Source: Duganella sp. Root336D2 (GTDB taxonomy: Bacteria; Pseudomonadota; Gammaproteobacteria; Burkholderiales; Burkholderiaceae_D). From it: a stretch of DNA of 64,000 bases. The notes below the pieces were generated by a model, which did not search any database, was not told where the DNA came from, and saw only the letters and a list, made by a program, of their open reading frames with translations. The position numbers and the translations under genes were made by a program. The DNA is taken from assembly GCF_001425005.1 (NCBI RefSeq), contig NZ_LMDB01000022.1, forward strand, positions 125,264-189,263, given 5' to 3'. This document shows, piece by piece, positions 1-8,908 of the stretch (the stretch's first letter is position 1; each line of letters begins with the position of its first letter).

Positions 1-782
1 CGCCCGCGGATCAGGAAGTAGTGGTAAATCGCGCAGCCGGCTGCCACTGCCATGCCCAGCAGGAAGGGCAGGCCGAGGCCGAACTGCCGGCCGACCACCA
101 GCAGGATGGCCAGGTGAACGCCATAGCAGAACATGATGGCGGCCACGTCGAAGCGGCCAAAGGTAATGGCGGAGGTCTTGATGCCGATTTTCAGGTCGTC
201 GTCGCGGTCGACCATGGCGTATTCGGTATCGTAGGCCACGGCCCAGAACACATTGCCCAGCAGCAGCAGCCAGGCCACCGGCGGCACCGTGTTTTGCACG
301 GCGGCGAAGGCCATCGGCATGCCGAAACCGAAGGCAATGCCGAGGTAGGCTTGCGGGATGGCGAAAAAGCGCTTGAAGTAAGGGTAGGTGGCGGCAATGA
401 CCAGGGCCGCCACGCTCAATTGCTTGACCAGGGCATTCAGCGGCTGGATCAGCAGGAAGGCTGCCAGCGCCAGGCCGGCAGCGATCAGCAGCGCTTCCTT
501 GCCGCTGACGCGGCCGCTGGTGATCGGGCGTTCGGCGGTGCGCTTGACGTGCTTGTCGAAATCCTGGTCGGCGTAATCGTTGACGGCGCAGCCGGCCGAG
601 CGCATCAGGAAAGTCCCGAGCGAGAAGATCAGCAGCAGCTTCCAATCGGGTACGCCGGCGCAGGCCAGCCACAGCGCAGCCAGGGTTGGCCACAGCAGCA
701 GCACGGTGCCAATCGGCTTGTCGAGCCGGACCAGGCGGAAATAGAGTTCGAGTTTGCTCAGGGGTGGGGTAGTCGCATGCAT
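1..782 (-). CDS. ubiA: 4-hydroxybenzoate polyprenyltransferase UbiA (partial, 3' end beyond the window)
   Basis: This integral membrane enzyme attaches the polyprenyl tail to 4-hydroxybenzoate in ubiquinone synthesis. About 260 codons are visible from an ATG at 782; the family is usually 285-295 residues, so the C-terminus lies left of the window. Both aspartate-rich prenyl-diphosphate/Mg motifs are present: NDYADQDFD in the first third and [12 protein letters not shown] further on. Hydrophobic helices separate them. It is transcribed leftwards directly downstream of oxyR, with 9 bases between the oxyR stop and this start, so the two are probably co-transcribed. The call is firm. Confidence 0.95.
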   Translation of the reverse strand, partial: MHATTPPLSKLELYFRLVRLDKPIGTVLLLWPTLAALWLACAGVPDWKLLLIFSLGTFLMRSAGCAVNDYADQDFDKHVKRTAERPITSGRVSGKEALLIAAGLALAAFLLIQPLNALVKQLSVAALVIAATYPYFKRFFAIPQAYLGIAFGFGMPMAFAAVQNTVPPVAWLLLLGNVFWAVAYDTEYAMVDRDDDLKIGIKTSAITFGRFDVAAIMFCYGVHLAILLVVGRQFGLGLPFLLGMAVAAGCAIYHYFLIRG

Positions 783-791
783 CCCGGCATT

Positions 792-1730
792 TTACTCTTC
801 GTGCCCGTTCAGCATGTGGACGCCGGGCAGCTGGCAGTCGGCTACTGCGGCAACGATCGCATCGATGGCTGCCTTGCGCGTGAAACTCTTGCGCCAGACC
901 ATGACCACGCGCCGGTTCGGCTCGGGGTTGTCGAAGTAGCGGAATGCCAGCATGCCGTCGCGCCCTTCCATGTCCGGCACCGAGGCGCGCGGCAGCACGG
1001 TCAGGCCGATGCCGCTGGCCACCATGTGGCGGATGGTCTCCAGCGAGGAGCCCTCGAAAGTGCGCTGCATGCCGTTGCCGGGCGAGGAAAAGCGCGCCAT
1101 TTCCGGGCACACTTCCAGCACCTGGTCGCGGAAGCAGTGGCCATTGCCCAGCAAAAGCATGGTTTCGCTCTTGAGGTGCTCGGCCGGAATCTCGCTGCGC
1201 GCGGCCCAGGGATGGTTTTTGGGCATCGCCACCACGAAAGGCTCGTCATACAGCGGCTGCACCGACATGCCGTGCTCCGGCAGCGGCAACGCCATGATGG
1301 CGGCATCGAGCTCGCCCTGGCGCAGCATTTCCAGCAGCTTGACAGTGAAATTCTCCTGCAGGATCAGCGGCATCTGCGGCGTGGTTTCAATCATCCGCTT
1401 GACCAAAGGCGGCAGCAGGTAGGGCCCGATGGTGTAAATCACGCCCAGCCGCAGCGGGCCGGCCAGCGGGTCCTTGTTCTGCTTTGCCAATTCCTTGATC
1501 GCTGCCGTCTGCTCCAGCACCCGTTCGGCCTGGGCCACGATCTGGGCGCCCAGCGGGGTAACGGAGATTTCCGCCCCGCCGCGCTCGAACAGGACGACGC
1601 CGAGTTCGTCTTCCAGTTTCTTGATTGCGACAGAAAGGGTAGGTTGAGCAACAAAACAGGCCTCGGCGGCATGGCCGAAGTGTTTCGCTCTGGCAACTGC
1701 TACGATATATTTGAGCTCGGTCAGTGTCAT
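792..1730 (-). CDS. oxyR: Hydrogen peroxide-inducible LysR-type regulator OxyR
   Basis: This is the peroxide-sensing activator of antioxidant genes, 312 aa. An N-terminal winged helix-turn-helix (about residues 1-60) is followed by a periplasmic-binding-protein-like sensor domain. The two redox cysteines fall at residues 199 and 208 (HCFRDQVLEVC), exactly the E. coli numbering, so disulfide sensing should be intact. I chose the ATG at 1730 because MTLTELKYIV is the family N-terminus; the frame stays open upstream, but those 36 residues do not look like OxyR. It is divergent from the pilU-like gene across 97 bases, with ubiA just downstream. Confidence 0.96.
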   Translation of the reverse strand: MTLTELKYIVAVARAKHFGHAAEACFVAQPTLSVAIKKLEDELGVVLFERGGAEISVTPLGAQIVAQAERVLEQTAAIKELAKQNKDPLAGPLRLGVIYTIGPYLLPPLVKRMIETTPQMPLILQENFTVKLLEMLRQGELDAAIMALPLPEHGMSVQPLYDEPFVVAMPKNHPWAARSEIPAEHLKSETMLLLGNGHCFRDQVLEVCPEMARFSSPGNGMQRTFEGSSLETIRHMVASGIGLTVLPRASVPDMEGRDGMLAFRYFDNPEPNRRVVMVWRKSFTRKAAIDAIVAAVADCQLPGVHMLNGHEE

Positions 1731-1769
1731 GAACCCATTTGAACACAGTTGAATGCCTTGTTGCAATGC

Positions 1770-1798
1770 CATGAATGGGTGACGGCACTGGCTATAAT
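1770..1798 (+). promoter_or_regulatory. Likely sigma-70 promoter of the pilU-like gene
   Basis: A perfect TATAAT lies at 1793-1798 with TGGC just upstream, close to an extended -10. No good -35 is seen at 17 bases. It sits in the 97-base oxyR/pilU divergent gap and would start transcription about 25 bases before the ATG at 1828. Confidence 0.45.
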
Positions 1799-1827
1799 GA
1801 TCTGCAAAACCCCATAACGAGGCAAAT

Positions 1828-3024
1828 ATGTCATCCACACTCGGCCACGAAGAAGCCCAGTCGTATATTTATAAACTGCTGACGGCCATGCACCAGGTCG
1901 GCGGCTCCGACCTGTTCATTTCGGCGGATTTCCCGCCCAGTATCAAGTCGCAGGGCGCGATGCGCGCCCTGAGCCAGCAGCGGCTCACGCCGGACGTGAC
2001 CCGGGCCCTGGCCTACGCCATCATGAACGAGAAGCAGCGGCGCGAGTTCGAAACCGAACTGGAGTGCAATTTCGCGATTTCGCTGCCCAATGTCTGCCGT
2101 TTCCGCATCAATGTCTTCGTGCAGCAGCAGGCGGTGGGCATGGTGTGCCGTACCATCGCTTCCGAAATCCCGAATTTCGAGAAGCTGGACTTGCCGGAAA
2201 TCCTGAAAGAGGTCGTGATGACCAAGCGCGGGCTGGTGCTGGTGGTCGGGGGTACCGGTTCCGGTAAATCGACTTCGCTGGCGGCCATGATCGACTACCG
2301 CAACCAGAATTCCGCCGGCCACATCATCACGGTGGAAGATCCGGTCGAATATGTGCACAAGAACAAGAACTGCCTGATCACCCACCGCGAAGTGGGCGTG
2401 GATACCCTGTCCTGGCACCATGCGCTGAAAAACACCCTGCGCCAGGCGCCGGACGTGATCCTGATCGGCGAGATCCGCGACACCGAGACCATGGAGCACG
2501 CGATCGCCTTTGCCGAGACCGGCCACCTGTGCCTGGGCACCCTGCACGCGAATAATGCGAACCAGACCATGGACCGCATCATCAACTTCTTCCCGGAAGA
2601 GCGCCGCAACCAGCTGCTGATGGATTTATCGTCCAACCTGCGCGCCATCGTTTCGCAGCGCCTGATCCGCACCGAAGACGGTAAGGGCCGCAAAGCCGCC
2701 ATCGAGATCCTGCTGAACACGCCGACCATCTCGGAGATGATCTTCAAGGGCAACTTCCACTCGATCAAGGAAATCATGGCCAAGTCGCGCGAACTGGGCA
2801 TGTGCACCTTCGACCAGGCCCTGTTCGAACTCTATAATAAGGGCTACATCGCCTACGAAGAGGCGCTGCGCAACGCCGACTCGACCAACGGCCTGCGCCT
2901 GCAGATCAAGCTGAACAGCAGCCGTCCGCCACCGGACGCCGCCGCGCCAGCGGCCGCGGCGCCGAAGTCGTCGGGCGGCTTGAGCATGCAGTTGGATGAC
3001 GACGAGGAAGAAGAAGGCGAATGA
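1828..3024 (+). CDS. pilU: PilT/PilU family type IV pilus retraction ATPase
   Basis: This hexameric cytoplasmic AAA+-like ATPase of the GspE/PilT superfamily drives retraction of type IVa pili. The 398-aa product has Walker A GGTGSGKS with Lys147, an Asp-box/Walker B region (APDVILIGEIRD) and the His-box GHLCLGTLHANNA. The C-terminal signature reads MCTFDQALF, which fits PilU better than PilT (which usually has the AIRNLIREGK type helix). The tail is an odd Pro/Ala-rich linker ending in about ten acidic residues. Its stop overlaps the next start by 4 bases (ATGA). It stands without a neighbouring pilT, so the PilU rather than PilT choice rests on motifs only. Confidence 0.85.
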   Translation: MSSTLGHEEAQSYIYKLLTAMHQVGGSDLFISADFPPSIKSQGAMRALSQQRLTPDVTRALAYAIMNEKQRREFETELECNFAISLPNVCRFRINVFVQQQAVGMVCRTIASEIPNFEKLDLPEILKEVVMTKRGLVLVVGGTGSGKSTSLAAMIDYRNQNSAGHIITVEDPVEYVHKNKNCLITHREVGVDTLSWHHALKNTLRQAPDVILIGEIRDTETMEHAIAFAETGHLCLGTLHANNANQTMDRIINFFPEERRNQLLMDLSSNLRAIVSQRLIRTEDGKGRKAAIEILLNTPTISEMIFKGNFHSIKEIMAKSRELGMCTFDQALFELYNKGYIAYEEALRNADSTNGLRLQIKLNSSRPPPDAAAPAAAAPKSSGGLSMQLDDDEEEEGE

Positions 3025-3503
3025 TCGATTTTGAACAGAAGATGTGCTCGCGCGACGAACTGGCCGCGCGGGTGGCGGCGTTGCCCAAGCCGGTGGTGAT
3101 GACCAACGGCGTGTTCGACATCCTGCACCGCGGCCACGTGACCTACCTGGCGCAGGCGCGCGCGCTGGGCGCCTCGCTGGTGGTGGCGGCCAATACCGAT
3201 GCCTCGGTCAAGCGCCTGGGCAAGGGCGACGACCGCCCTTTGAACAACTGCGATGACCGCATGGCGCTGCTGGCGGCGCTGGAGTCGGTCAGCCTGGTGG
3301 TGCCGTTTGACGAAGACACCGCGCTGGAAGCGGTGCTGCAGGCCAGGCCCGAGGTCTACGCCAAGGGCGGCGATTACGATATGACCGCGATCCCGGAAGG
3401 GCAGGCGGTGCTGGCTTACGGCGGCAAGGCGGTGGCCATCGATTTCGAGCACGATCGCTCGACCACCAAGCTGCTGGCTAAAGTGCGCATGTTTGGACAA
3501 TAG
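3021..3503 (+). CDS. rfaE2: D-glycero-beta-D-manno-heptose 1-phosphate adenylyltransferase
   Basis: This enzyme makes ADP-heptose for the lipopolysaccharide inner core from heptose 1-phosphate and ATP. It corresponds to the C-terminal domain of bifunctional E. coli HldE and stands alone at 160 aa, as in many betaproteobacteria. The nucleotidyltransferase signature NGVFDILHRGHVTYL, with its HxGH motif, is near residue 30, and a KGGDY segment common to the family is near residue 115. It is translationally coupled to the pilU-like gene by a 4-base overlap. The matching kinase is not in this window. Confidence 0.93.
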   Translation: MIDFEQKMCSRDELAARVAALPKPVVMTNGVFDILHRGHVTYLAQARALGASLVVAANTDASVKRLGKGDDRPLNNCDDRMALLAALESVSLVVPFDEDTALEAVLQARPEVYAKGGDYDMTAIPEGQAVLAYGGKAVAIDFEHDRSTTKLLAKVRMFGQ

Positions 3504-3512
3504 GAGGCCGTC

Positions 3513-3767
3513 ATGGCTTTTGGTGTGCTGCTGACCGACGAAGGCGTGGCCGAATTGGGCAACACGCTGAAGGATTACCTGACTGACGGCCCCGCCGGCA
3601 AATTCCTGCCCTGCAAGGAGGCCAGTCCCGACCGCAGCTTCTTCCACCTGGTCGCCGAAGCGCGCAATACCGAGGGGGCGATGGTGGAGGTGGAACTGTA
3701 CATCCCCAACCGCTACATCAAGCTGGTGATGTCGGGGCTGGAGCGCAAGCACATCGGCTTCCTCTGA
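3513..3767 (+). CDS. Small conserved hypothetical protein (84 aa)
   Basis: I do not recognise a named family. The product is 84 residues, has no signal peptide or membrane helix, and carries one cysteine. It starts at an ATG preceded by an AGGAGG-like site (taggaggccgtc), a strong ribosome binding site, 9 bases after rfaE2. That spacing and strand make it the third gene of the pilU-rfaE2 transcription unit. The good ribosome binding site, base composition and codon use of its neighbours argue that it is real. Its function is unknown. Confidence 0.7.
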   Translation: MAFGVLLTDEGVAELGNTLKDYLTDGPAGKFLPCKEASPDRSFFHLVAEARNTEGAMVEVELYIPNRYIKLVMSGLERKHIGFL

Positions 3768-3791
3768 GTTGCGCGGGGCAGCAAGGGCGCC

Positions 3792-4250
3792 TCAGTGCTG
3801 CAGGATCGTGATCTTGCCATCCGCTTCAAGGAAAGCGTATTTCATTTTTTCCTGAGGGCAGTCCGCTTCGCGCAGTGACTGCTCCAGGTCGCCTTCTGCG
3901 ACGTGGTTGCGGCGCAGCGCCTCCTTGAATATTTTGCCGTCGCGCCCGAGCAGCACGGCGCTGCCTTCCACCAGGTCGGCGGCTTTCCTGCTGCGGGCGG
4001 TAATGAAGGCGATCGCCACATTCAGCGCCACCAGGGTCACCACCACGACCAGGCCGCCTGCGACCGAGTCATCGCCGCCGGTCAGGCCGGGCGACACCGA
4101 TTCGCTGAGCAGCATCACGACCAGCAGGTCGAATGGCGTAAACTGGCCGATGGTGCGCTTGCCGCTGAGGCGCATCATCACCAGCAGCGCGCCGTAGATG
4201 GCGACGCCGCGCACGACATATTCCCACCACGGCAGGTCGAGCTCGAACAT
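3792..4250 (-). CDS. DUF421 / YetF-domain membrane protein
   Basis: This 152-aa protein has two or three N-terminal transmembrane helices followed by a soluble DUF421 (YetF-like) domain. The segment RLSGKRTIGQFTPFDLLVVM is the typical DUF421 core. The family is widespread in bacteria and has no firm biochemical role; some members are tied to spore-coat or stress phenotypes in Bacillus. The gene is short for the family, which is often about 220 aa, because it carries only one copy of the soluble module. It converges on the 84-aa gene and stands alone. Confidence 0.8.
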   Translation of the reverse strand: MFELDLPWWEYVVRGVAIYGALLVMMRLSGKRTIGQFTPFDLLVVMLLSESVSPGLTGGDDSVAGGLVVVVTLVALNVAIAFITARSRKAADLVEGSAVLLGRDGKIFKEALRRNHVAEGDLEQSLREADCPQEKMKYAFLEADGKITILQH

Positions 4251-4380
4251 GACAGCCTCCTTCCGTTTGCTTATACGTCGATTCGACTGTGCCCGGCCAC
4301 ACGCTTCCGCCCGTCAACGCCTGCTGGCCGTGGCCTGCTGGAATTGCAAGATATATAATATTGATTTTCAGAAATATTTT

Positions 4381-5118
4381 ATGAAACAAGCGATTATTCT
4401 TTTGAGTCTGTGCGGCAGCCTGCTGCCGGCCTTGGCGCATGCCGACGAAGTGGGCGACATGACTGAAAAGCTGCTGAAGAATGCGCCCCTGAAATGCCTC
4501 GATGAGGCGCTCACCATTTCAAACAACCATTGGCGCCGCGTCCTGCCGGATCTGGTCCTCGATGGCGCGCGTGAATCCGAAAAGCTGGGCCAGGCATGGG
4601 CACCAGGCAATGAGAACTATCGCCAGGCACACGACCTGCTGGAAATGGCATTCCAGGATGATGAGCTGAGCAACGGGCCGCTGCTTGACGCCGGTCTGCA
4701 GCCGTTGCTGCATACCATGGTCAGCAGCTGGACGCCGGCCCAGCGCGTAGAGTTCCAGGCCTTCCTGCAGCAAAAGGGTGGGCGCCTTTATTGGGACACG
4801 ATGATGGACGGCGCGCTGTGCGAAGCCATGATCGAGTTAAGTGCGAAGCCACCTCACGCGCTCCCGCCGGGCGCGGACCAGAATCGCTTGAATGCGCTGG
4901 CAACCGGCATCACTATCCGCAAGGCGACGATGGAGCTGGAGTTCAAGCTGTTGCCAAAGGACCAGGCCGCCAAGGTGGATAAAGTGGGCGAGGAACTGAA
5001 TAAATCCGTGAAGCAGGCATTCGGCAAGGTGTCCCAGGCCTTCGTTCCGCGCGCAAAGCAAGTGTTCGAGGCTGCCGCGCCGGAATTGAAGAAAATCGTA
5101 GCGGCCTACAAGCCGTAA
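4381..5118 (+). CDS. Secreted protein of unknown function
   Basis: The 245-aa product starts MKQAIILLSLCGSLLPALAHA, a clear Sec signal peptide with an AHA cleavage site. The mature part is helical and charged, has two cysteines (in KCLDEA and LCEAM) that could form a disulfide, and ends in an amphipathic Lys/Glu/Ala-rich tail. I do not recognise a domain; a DUF2059-like helical periplasmic protein is possible but unproven. The frame is open upstream to 4198, but the ATG at 4381 is where the signal peptide starts. AT-rich sequence before it may carry the promoter. Confidence 0.7.
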   Translation: MKQAIILLSLCGSLLPALAHADEVGDMTEKLLKNAPLKCLDEALTISNNHWRRVLPDLVLDGARESEKLGQAWAPGNENYRQAHDLLEMAFQDDELSNGPLLDAGLQPLLHTMVSSWTPAQRVEFQAFLQQKGGRLYWDTMMDGALCEAMIELSAKPPHALPPGADQNRLNALATGITIRKATMELEFKLLPKDQAAKVDKVGEELNKSVKQAFGKVSQAFVPRAKQVFEAAAPELKKIVAAYKP

Positions 5119-5131
5119 CGCCGACTGGCGC

Positions 5132-5602
5132 TCAGGCGCCGCCGGCGTAGCCGTGCTGGCGCCAGGCTTCGAACACCACCACCGCCACGGTGTTGGAGAG
5201 ATTGAGGCTGCGGTTACCCGGCATCATCGGCAGGCGGATGCGCTGTTCGGCCGGGAACGATTCGCGGAACTCGGGCGCCAGGCCACGGGTCTCGCTGCCG
5301 AACACGAACACGTCGCCGGGCTGGAAGGCCAGTTCGGCGAACGGGCGCGAGCCGTGGGTGGTCATGGCGAACATGCGGCTGGGGTCCGGCTGCACGGCGG
5401 CCAGGAAGGCAGCCCAGTCCTGGTGCACCTTCATTTGCGCATATTCGTGGTAATCGAGCCCGGCGCGGCGCATCCTGGCGTCGTCGAGCGGAAAGCCGAG
5501 CGGCTCGATCAGGTGCAGCTGCGCGCCGGTGTTGGCGCACAGGCGGATCACGTTGCCCGTATTGGGCGGGATTTCCGGGTTGACCAGCACTACATGAAAC
5601 AA
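5132..5602 (-). CDS. trmL: tRNA (cytidine(34)-2'-O)-methyltransferase TrmL
   Basis: This SPOUT-class enzyme 2'-O-methylates the wobble base of tRNA-Leu isoacceptors using SAM. At 156 aa it has the usual size. The N-terminal VLVNPEIPPNTGNVIRLCAN and the C-terminal knot motif PGNRSLNLSNTVAVVVFEA, together with FGSETRGL in between, are diagnostic of TrmL. It is transcribed leftwards downstream of comF with a 9-base gap, so the two probably form one unit. Confidence 0.95.
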   Translation of the reverse strand: MFHVVLVNPEIPPNTGNVIRLCANTGAQLHLIEPLGFPLDDARMRRAGLDYHEYAQMKVHQDWAAFLAAVQPDPSRMFAMTTHGSRPFAELAFQPGDVFVFGSETRGLAPEFRESFPAEQRIRLPMMPGNRSLNLSNTVAVVVFEAWRQHGYAGGA

Positions 5603-5611
5603 GTTCTTCTC

Positions 5612-6349
5612 CTAATTCGGGTTCGGGGGCGTGCGGGCGAACACATAGTTCGTTACGCGCGCGGCGCCGTAGCGCTTCAGCGTTGCGGCCAATTCCTGCA
5701 GCGTCTGGCCGCTGCTCATGACATCATCCACCACGCCGATATGCCGGCCTTCCACCAGCGCCCGCTCGGGGATCGCGAAGGCATGCGCGATGTTGGCATG
5801 GCGCGCGCCGTGCGGCGTGCTGCTTTGGGCCTGCGTGTCGCGCACGCGTACCGCGAGTTTGCCATGTACGGCAATGCCGAGCGTCTTGCCAAGCGGGCGG
5901 GCGATTTCCAGCGCCTGGTTGAAGCCGCGCTCCGACAGCCGCTGCAGGCCAAGCGGCACGGGGCAGAGCAGGGCCGGGCGCGGCTGAAGGCCGGCGTCGG
6001 CGCGCTGCACCGCATCCGCCAGCAAGCCGGCAAACAGGCGCGCCAGCGCAAGCTGGCGGGCGAATTTTAACTGAAGCACGAGGCGGTCGACCGGAAGGGC
6101 GTAGTCGGCGGCCACCACGGTGGCGTCAAAAGCGGGGTGCTCGGCCTGGCAGCGGCCGCAGGGTACGGCTTGCGTTGCCTGGGGCGCGGGCGGCAGCGGA
6201 TTGGCGCAGATCGGGCAGCGCGGCACGGCAGCGGCGAAGAATTGCCGGTGGCAGCCGGGGCAGAGCAGGGCCGGGCCGCTGGCGCCGCACAGCACGCAAT
6301 TACAGGGCAACAGGGCGGCCAGCAGGCCATTGGCAATTGCTGCAGCCAT
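5612..6349 (-). CDS. comF: ComF family phosphoribosyltransferase-like protein
   Basis: ComF proteins are linked to DNA uptake and competence (ComFC / GntX type). The 245-aa product has an N-terminal double zinc-ribbon with CxxC pairs (NCVLCG, CPGCH, CPICA, CGRCQ). A type I phosphoribosyltransferase fold follows, with the PRPP-binding loop VVDDVMSSGQTL near the C-terminus. The catalytic activity of the family is unproven. It is divergent from bioC and precedes trmL. The call is firm at the family level; the role in competence is inferred. Confidence 0.9.
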   Translation of the reverse strand: MAAAIANGLLAALLPCNCVLCGASGPALLCPGCHRQFFAAAVPRCPICANPLPPAPQATQAVPCGRCQAEHPAFDATVVAADYALPVDRLVLQLKFARQLALARLFAGLLADAVQRADAGLQPRPALLCPVPLGLQRLSERGFNQALEIARPLGKTLGIAVHGKLAVRVRDTQAQSSTPHGARHANIAHAFAIPERALVEGRHIGVVDDVMSSGQTLQELAATLKRYGAARVTNYVFARTPPNPN

Positions 6350-6409
6350 CGCAAATCCCCGCGAGCGAGTAAACTGCCCGGATTATCCCATTAAAGAACC
6401 GTATTAAAT

Positions 6410-7333
6410 ATGCAAGTCCCAGCAAAACCGCCGAAATTAAGCGCTCCGATTGACCTGGATCGCGTCCGCGCCTTGTTTGCCGACCCGGCCCGCGTGGCGG
6501 AATCCGATTTCCTGCGGCGCGAGATCGCCAGCCGCATGCACGAGCGCCTGCAACTGGTCAAAGTGAACCCGCTGCGCGTGGTCGATGCCGGCTGCGGCAC
6601 CGGCCCGGACTTGGCGGCCCTGCAAAAAAGCTATCCGGCGGCCCAGATCCTGGGGGTCGATACTTCCGCGGCCATGATCGCCGCCGCCCGCGGCCAGGCC
6701 GGCAAGTCGGGCCTGAGCCAGTTGATTGGCAAATTGCTACCAGCAAAATCCGGCATTGACTACCTGTGCGCCGATATGGCCGACCTGCCGCTGGCACGGA
6801 ACAATGTGGACCTGGTCTGGTCTAACCTTGCGCTGCACTGGCACCCGCAGCCGGACCGCGTGTTTGCAGAATGGCATCGGGTGCTGAAGGTCGGCGGCCT
6901 GCTGATGTTTTCCTGCTTCGGCCCGGACACGCTGCAGGAACTGCGCAGCGCCTTCGCCGAGGTCGACCTGGCGCCGCACACGCTGCCCTTCGTCGACATG
7001 CACGATTTCGGCGACCAGCTGGTGGAAGCCGGCTTTGCCGAGCCGGTCATGGACATGGAAAAGATCACGGTGACTTACGACAGCGCCGACAAGCTGCTGG
7101 CCGATGCCCGCGCGCTAGGCGGCAATCCGCTGCAGACGCGCCGCAAGGGGCTGCTCGGAAAACAGGCATACCAGCACATGCTGCAGGGCCTGGAAAAGCA
7201 GCGCCGCGCGGACGGCAAGCTGGCGCTGACGTTCGAAGTGATCTACGGCCATGCCTTCCGCCCGGCGCCGAAGCTCACCAGCAGCGGCGAAGCGATCATC
7301 CGTTTCGACCTGCCAAGGAAGCCTAAAAAATAG
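6410..7333 (+). CDS. bioC: Malonyl-ACP O-methyltransferase BioC-like
   Basis: This class I SAM-dependent methyltransferase has 307 aa. Motif I (VVDAGCGTGPD) binds SAM near residue 50. The stretch WSNLALHWHPQPDRVFAEWHRVL and then FSCFGPDTLQELR is the pattern seen in BioC, which masks the malonyl carboxyl at the start of pimeloyl (biotin) synthesis. A roughly 100-residue C-terminal helical part follows. It has no other bio gene beside it but often sits near comF in this order. A generic methyltransferase is the alternative. Confidence 0.75.
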   Translation: MQVPAKPPKLSAPIDLDRVRALFADPARVAESDFLRREIASRMHERLQLVKVNPLRVVDAGCGTGPDLAALQKSYPAAQILGVDTSAAMIAAARGQAGKSGLSQLIGKLLPAKSGIDYLCADMADLPLARNNVDLVWSNLALHWHPQPDRVFAEWHRVLKVGGLLMFSCFGPDTLQELRSAFAEVDLAPHTLPFVDMHDFGDQLVEAGFAEPVMDMEKITVTYDSADKLLADARALGGNPLQTRRKGLLGKQAYQHMLQGLEKQRRADGKLALTFEVIYGHAFRPAPKLTSSGEAIIRFDLPRKPKK

Positions 7334-7668
7334 GCAGGGCGGGGCAGGGTAACTTGCGTATACCACAGCCAGGGGTGTGCTGCCCTTGATGCAGGACATG
7401 TTCACTGAGTATAATCATTAGCTAATTTTGCCATCACTTCGCCCAGCCGAACGCAACAAGGCGGTCCAAGCCAGGCAAACATGGCAACAAAGCTACTGGT
7501 GATGTGTGGTCATCGGGAGTGTTTTTCAAGGTTCCAGCACAGTCCGGTCGCGAAATTTTTCGCGCTGGCTTGGCTCGGAGCCTTTAGGTGTTTAGCGTGC
7601 GGCAGGTCCGCGGTTAGGCGGGCCTGGCGCTCAAAAATCTTCTTTATTTTTGGGTGGTTGGGGAAAAC
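7334..7668 (+). promoter_or_regulatory. Long leader of the cox operon, with a promoter at 7386-7415
   Basis: This 335-base stretch has no convincing gene; a 63-codon frame at 7481 lacks family features. A good sigma-70 promoter is visible: TTGATG at 7386-7391, an 18-base spacer and TATAAT at 7410-7415. That would give coxB a 5' leader of about 250 bases. Inside it, 7549-7564 holds a perfect 7-bp inverted repeat with a 2-base centre (CGCGAAA/TTTCGCG). Transcript structure is inferred. Confidence 0.5.
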
Positions 7669-8895
7669 ATGAAACTTGCGAAGCGACTTCAATCGTTGAT
7701 GCTCGGCTTGGCCGTTACCGCCGCTGCAATGCCGGCGTGGGCTGAGCCTGCGGCGACAGCGGCCGGCGACTACACGGCAAAGACTGGTGGCACCGGCGGT
7801 CCGATGGCCAATCAGTTGAACCTGCAGGCTCCTGCAACAAAGATCGCTGCCGACATCTACGACCTGCACACCATGATGATGTGGATCATTATGGTGATCT
7901 TCGTCGCCGTGTTCGGCGTGATGTTCTACTCGATCTTCAAACACCGCAAGTCGCTCGGCCACAAAGCTGCCACCTTCCACGAATCCACCGCTGTGGAAAT
8001 CGCCTGGACCGTCGTTCCTTTCCTGATCGTGATCGGCATGGCACTGCCAGCAACCAAGACCGTGGTGGCGATGAAAGACACCTCCAACGCCGACATCACC
8101 ATCAAAGCCACCGGCATGCAGTGGAAATGGGGCTATGACTACCTGAAGGGCGAAGGCGAAGGCATCTCCTTCGTCTCCAACCTGTCGACTCCGCGCACCC
8201 AAGTGGGCAATCCGGGCGAACAATTCACCGGTAAGCGCAACGAAAACTACCTGATGGAAGTGGACAACGAAGTGGTCGTGCCAGTTGGCAAAAAGATCCG
8301 TATCGTCACCACTGCCAACGACGTGATCCACGCCTGGATGATTCCAGCCTTCGGCGTCAAGCAGGATGCCATTCCCGGCTTCGTACGCGACACCTGGTTC
8401 AAGTCCGAATACACCGGCACCTTCCGCGGCAACTGCGCCGAGCTGTGCGGTAAAGAGCATGCTTTCATGCCTATCGTAGTCAAAGTCGTGACCGCCGAAG
8501 AGTACAGCGCCTGGGTCAACGGCAAGAAGAAGGAAATGGCTGCCCTGGCAGATGATCCGAACAAGACCTGGACCATCGACGAACTGAAGACCAAGGGCGA
8601 AAAAGTCTACACCGCTAATTGCGCAGTCTGCCACCAGGCAACCGGCAAGGGCGTACCTGGCGCCTTCGCGGCCCTGGACGGCTCCGCTGTGGTGAACGGC
8701 CCGAAAGCAGATCAGGTCAAGGTCCTGCTGCACGGCCAGAAATCCGGCAAGTTCCCATCCGAAATGCCGGCATGGAAGCAACTGTCGGACACCGATATCG
8801 CGGCTGTGATCACTTACACCCGCAACAACTGGTCGAACAAGCCAGCGGAAAACATCGTCCAGCCAGCCGAAGTTGTGGCTGCTCGCGCCAAGTAA
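7669..8895 (+). CDS. coxB: Cytochrome c oxidase subunit II with fused cytochrome c domain
   Basis: This is the electron-entry subunit of the aa3 oxidase in the cytoplasmic membrane, 408 aa. A signal peptide (cut near AWA) is followed by two transmembrane helices at about 65-90 and 110-130 and a cupredoxin domain. CuA ligands are His221, Cys256, Cys260, His264 and Met267, in the segment CAELCGKEHAFM. A C-terminal class I cytochrome c domain has heme motif CAVCH at 318-322, making this a caa3-type subunit. I start at the ATG at 7669, preceded by a G-rich ribosome site; an in-frame start at 7654 would spoil the signal peptide. Confidence 0.96.
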   Translation: MKLAKRLQSLMLGLAVTAAAMPAWAEPAATAAGDYTAKTGGTGGPMANQLNLQAPATKIAADIYDLHTMMMWIIMVIFVAVFGVMFYSIFKHRKSLGHKAATFHESTAVEIAWTVVPFLIVIGMALPATKTVVAMKDTSNADITIKATGMQWKWGYDYLKGEGEGISFVSNLSTPRTQVGNPGEQFTGKRNENYLMEVDNEVVVPVGKKIRIVTTANDVIHAWMIPAFGVKQDAIPGFVRDTWFKSEYTGTFRGNCAELCGKEHAFMPIVVKVVTAEEYSAWVNGKKKEMAALADDPNKTWTIDELKTKGEKVYTANCAVCHQATGKGVPGAFAALDGSAVVNGPKADQVKVLLHGQKSGKFPSEMPAWKQLSDTDIAAVITYTRNNWSNKPAENIVQPAEVVAARAK

Positions 8896-8908
8896 TTAGG
8901 AGCATTAC

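Noticed and set aside
21..1742. 573-codon open frame on the plus strand over ubiA and oxyR
   Set aside because: It is antisense to two genes with clear motifs; its translation is rich in His, Gln and Arg with no domain, the usual shadow in high-GC DNA.
7481..7672. 63-codon frame in the coxB leader
   Set aside because: It overlaps the coxB start, has no ribosome site and no recognisable features.
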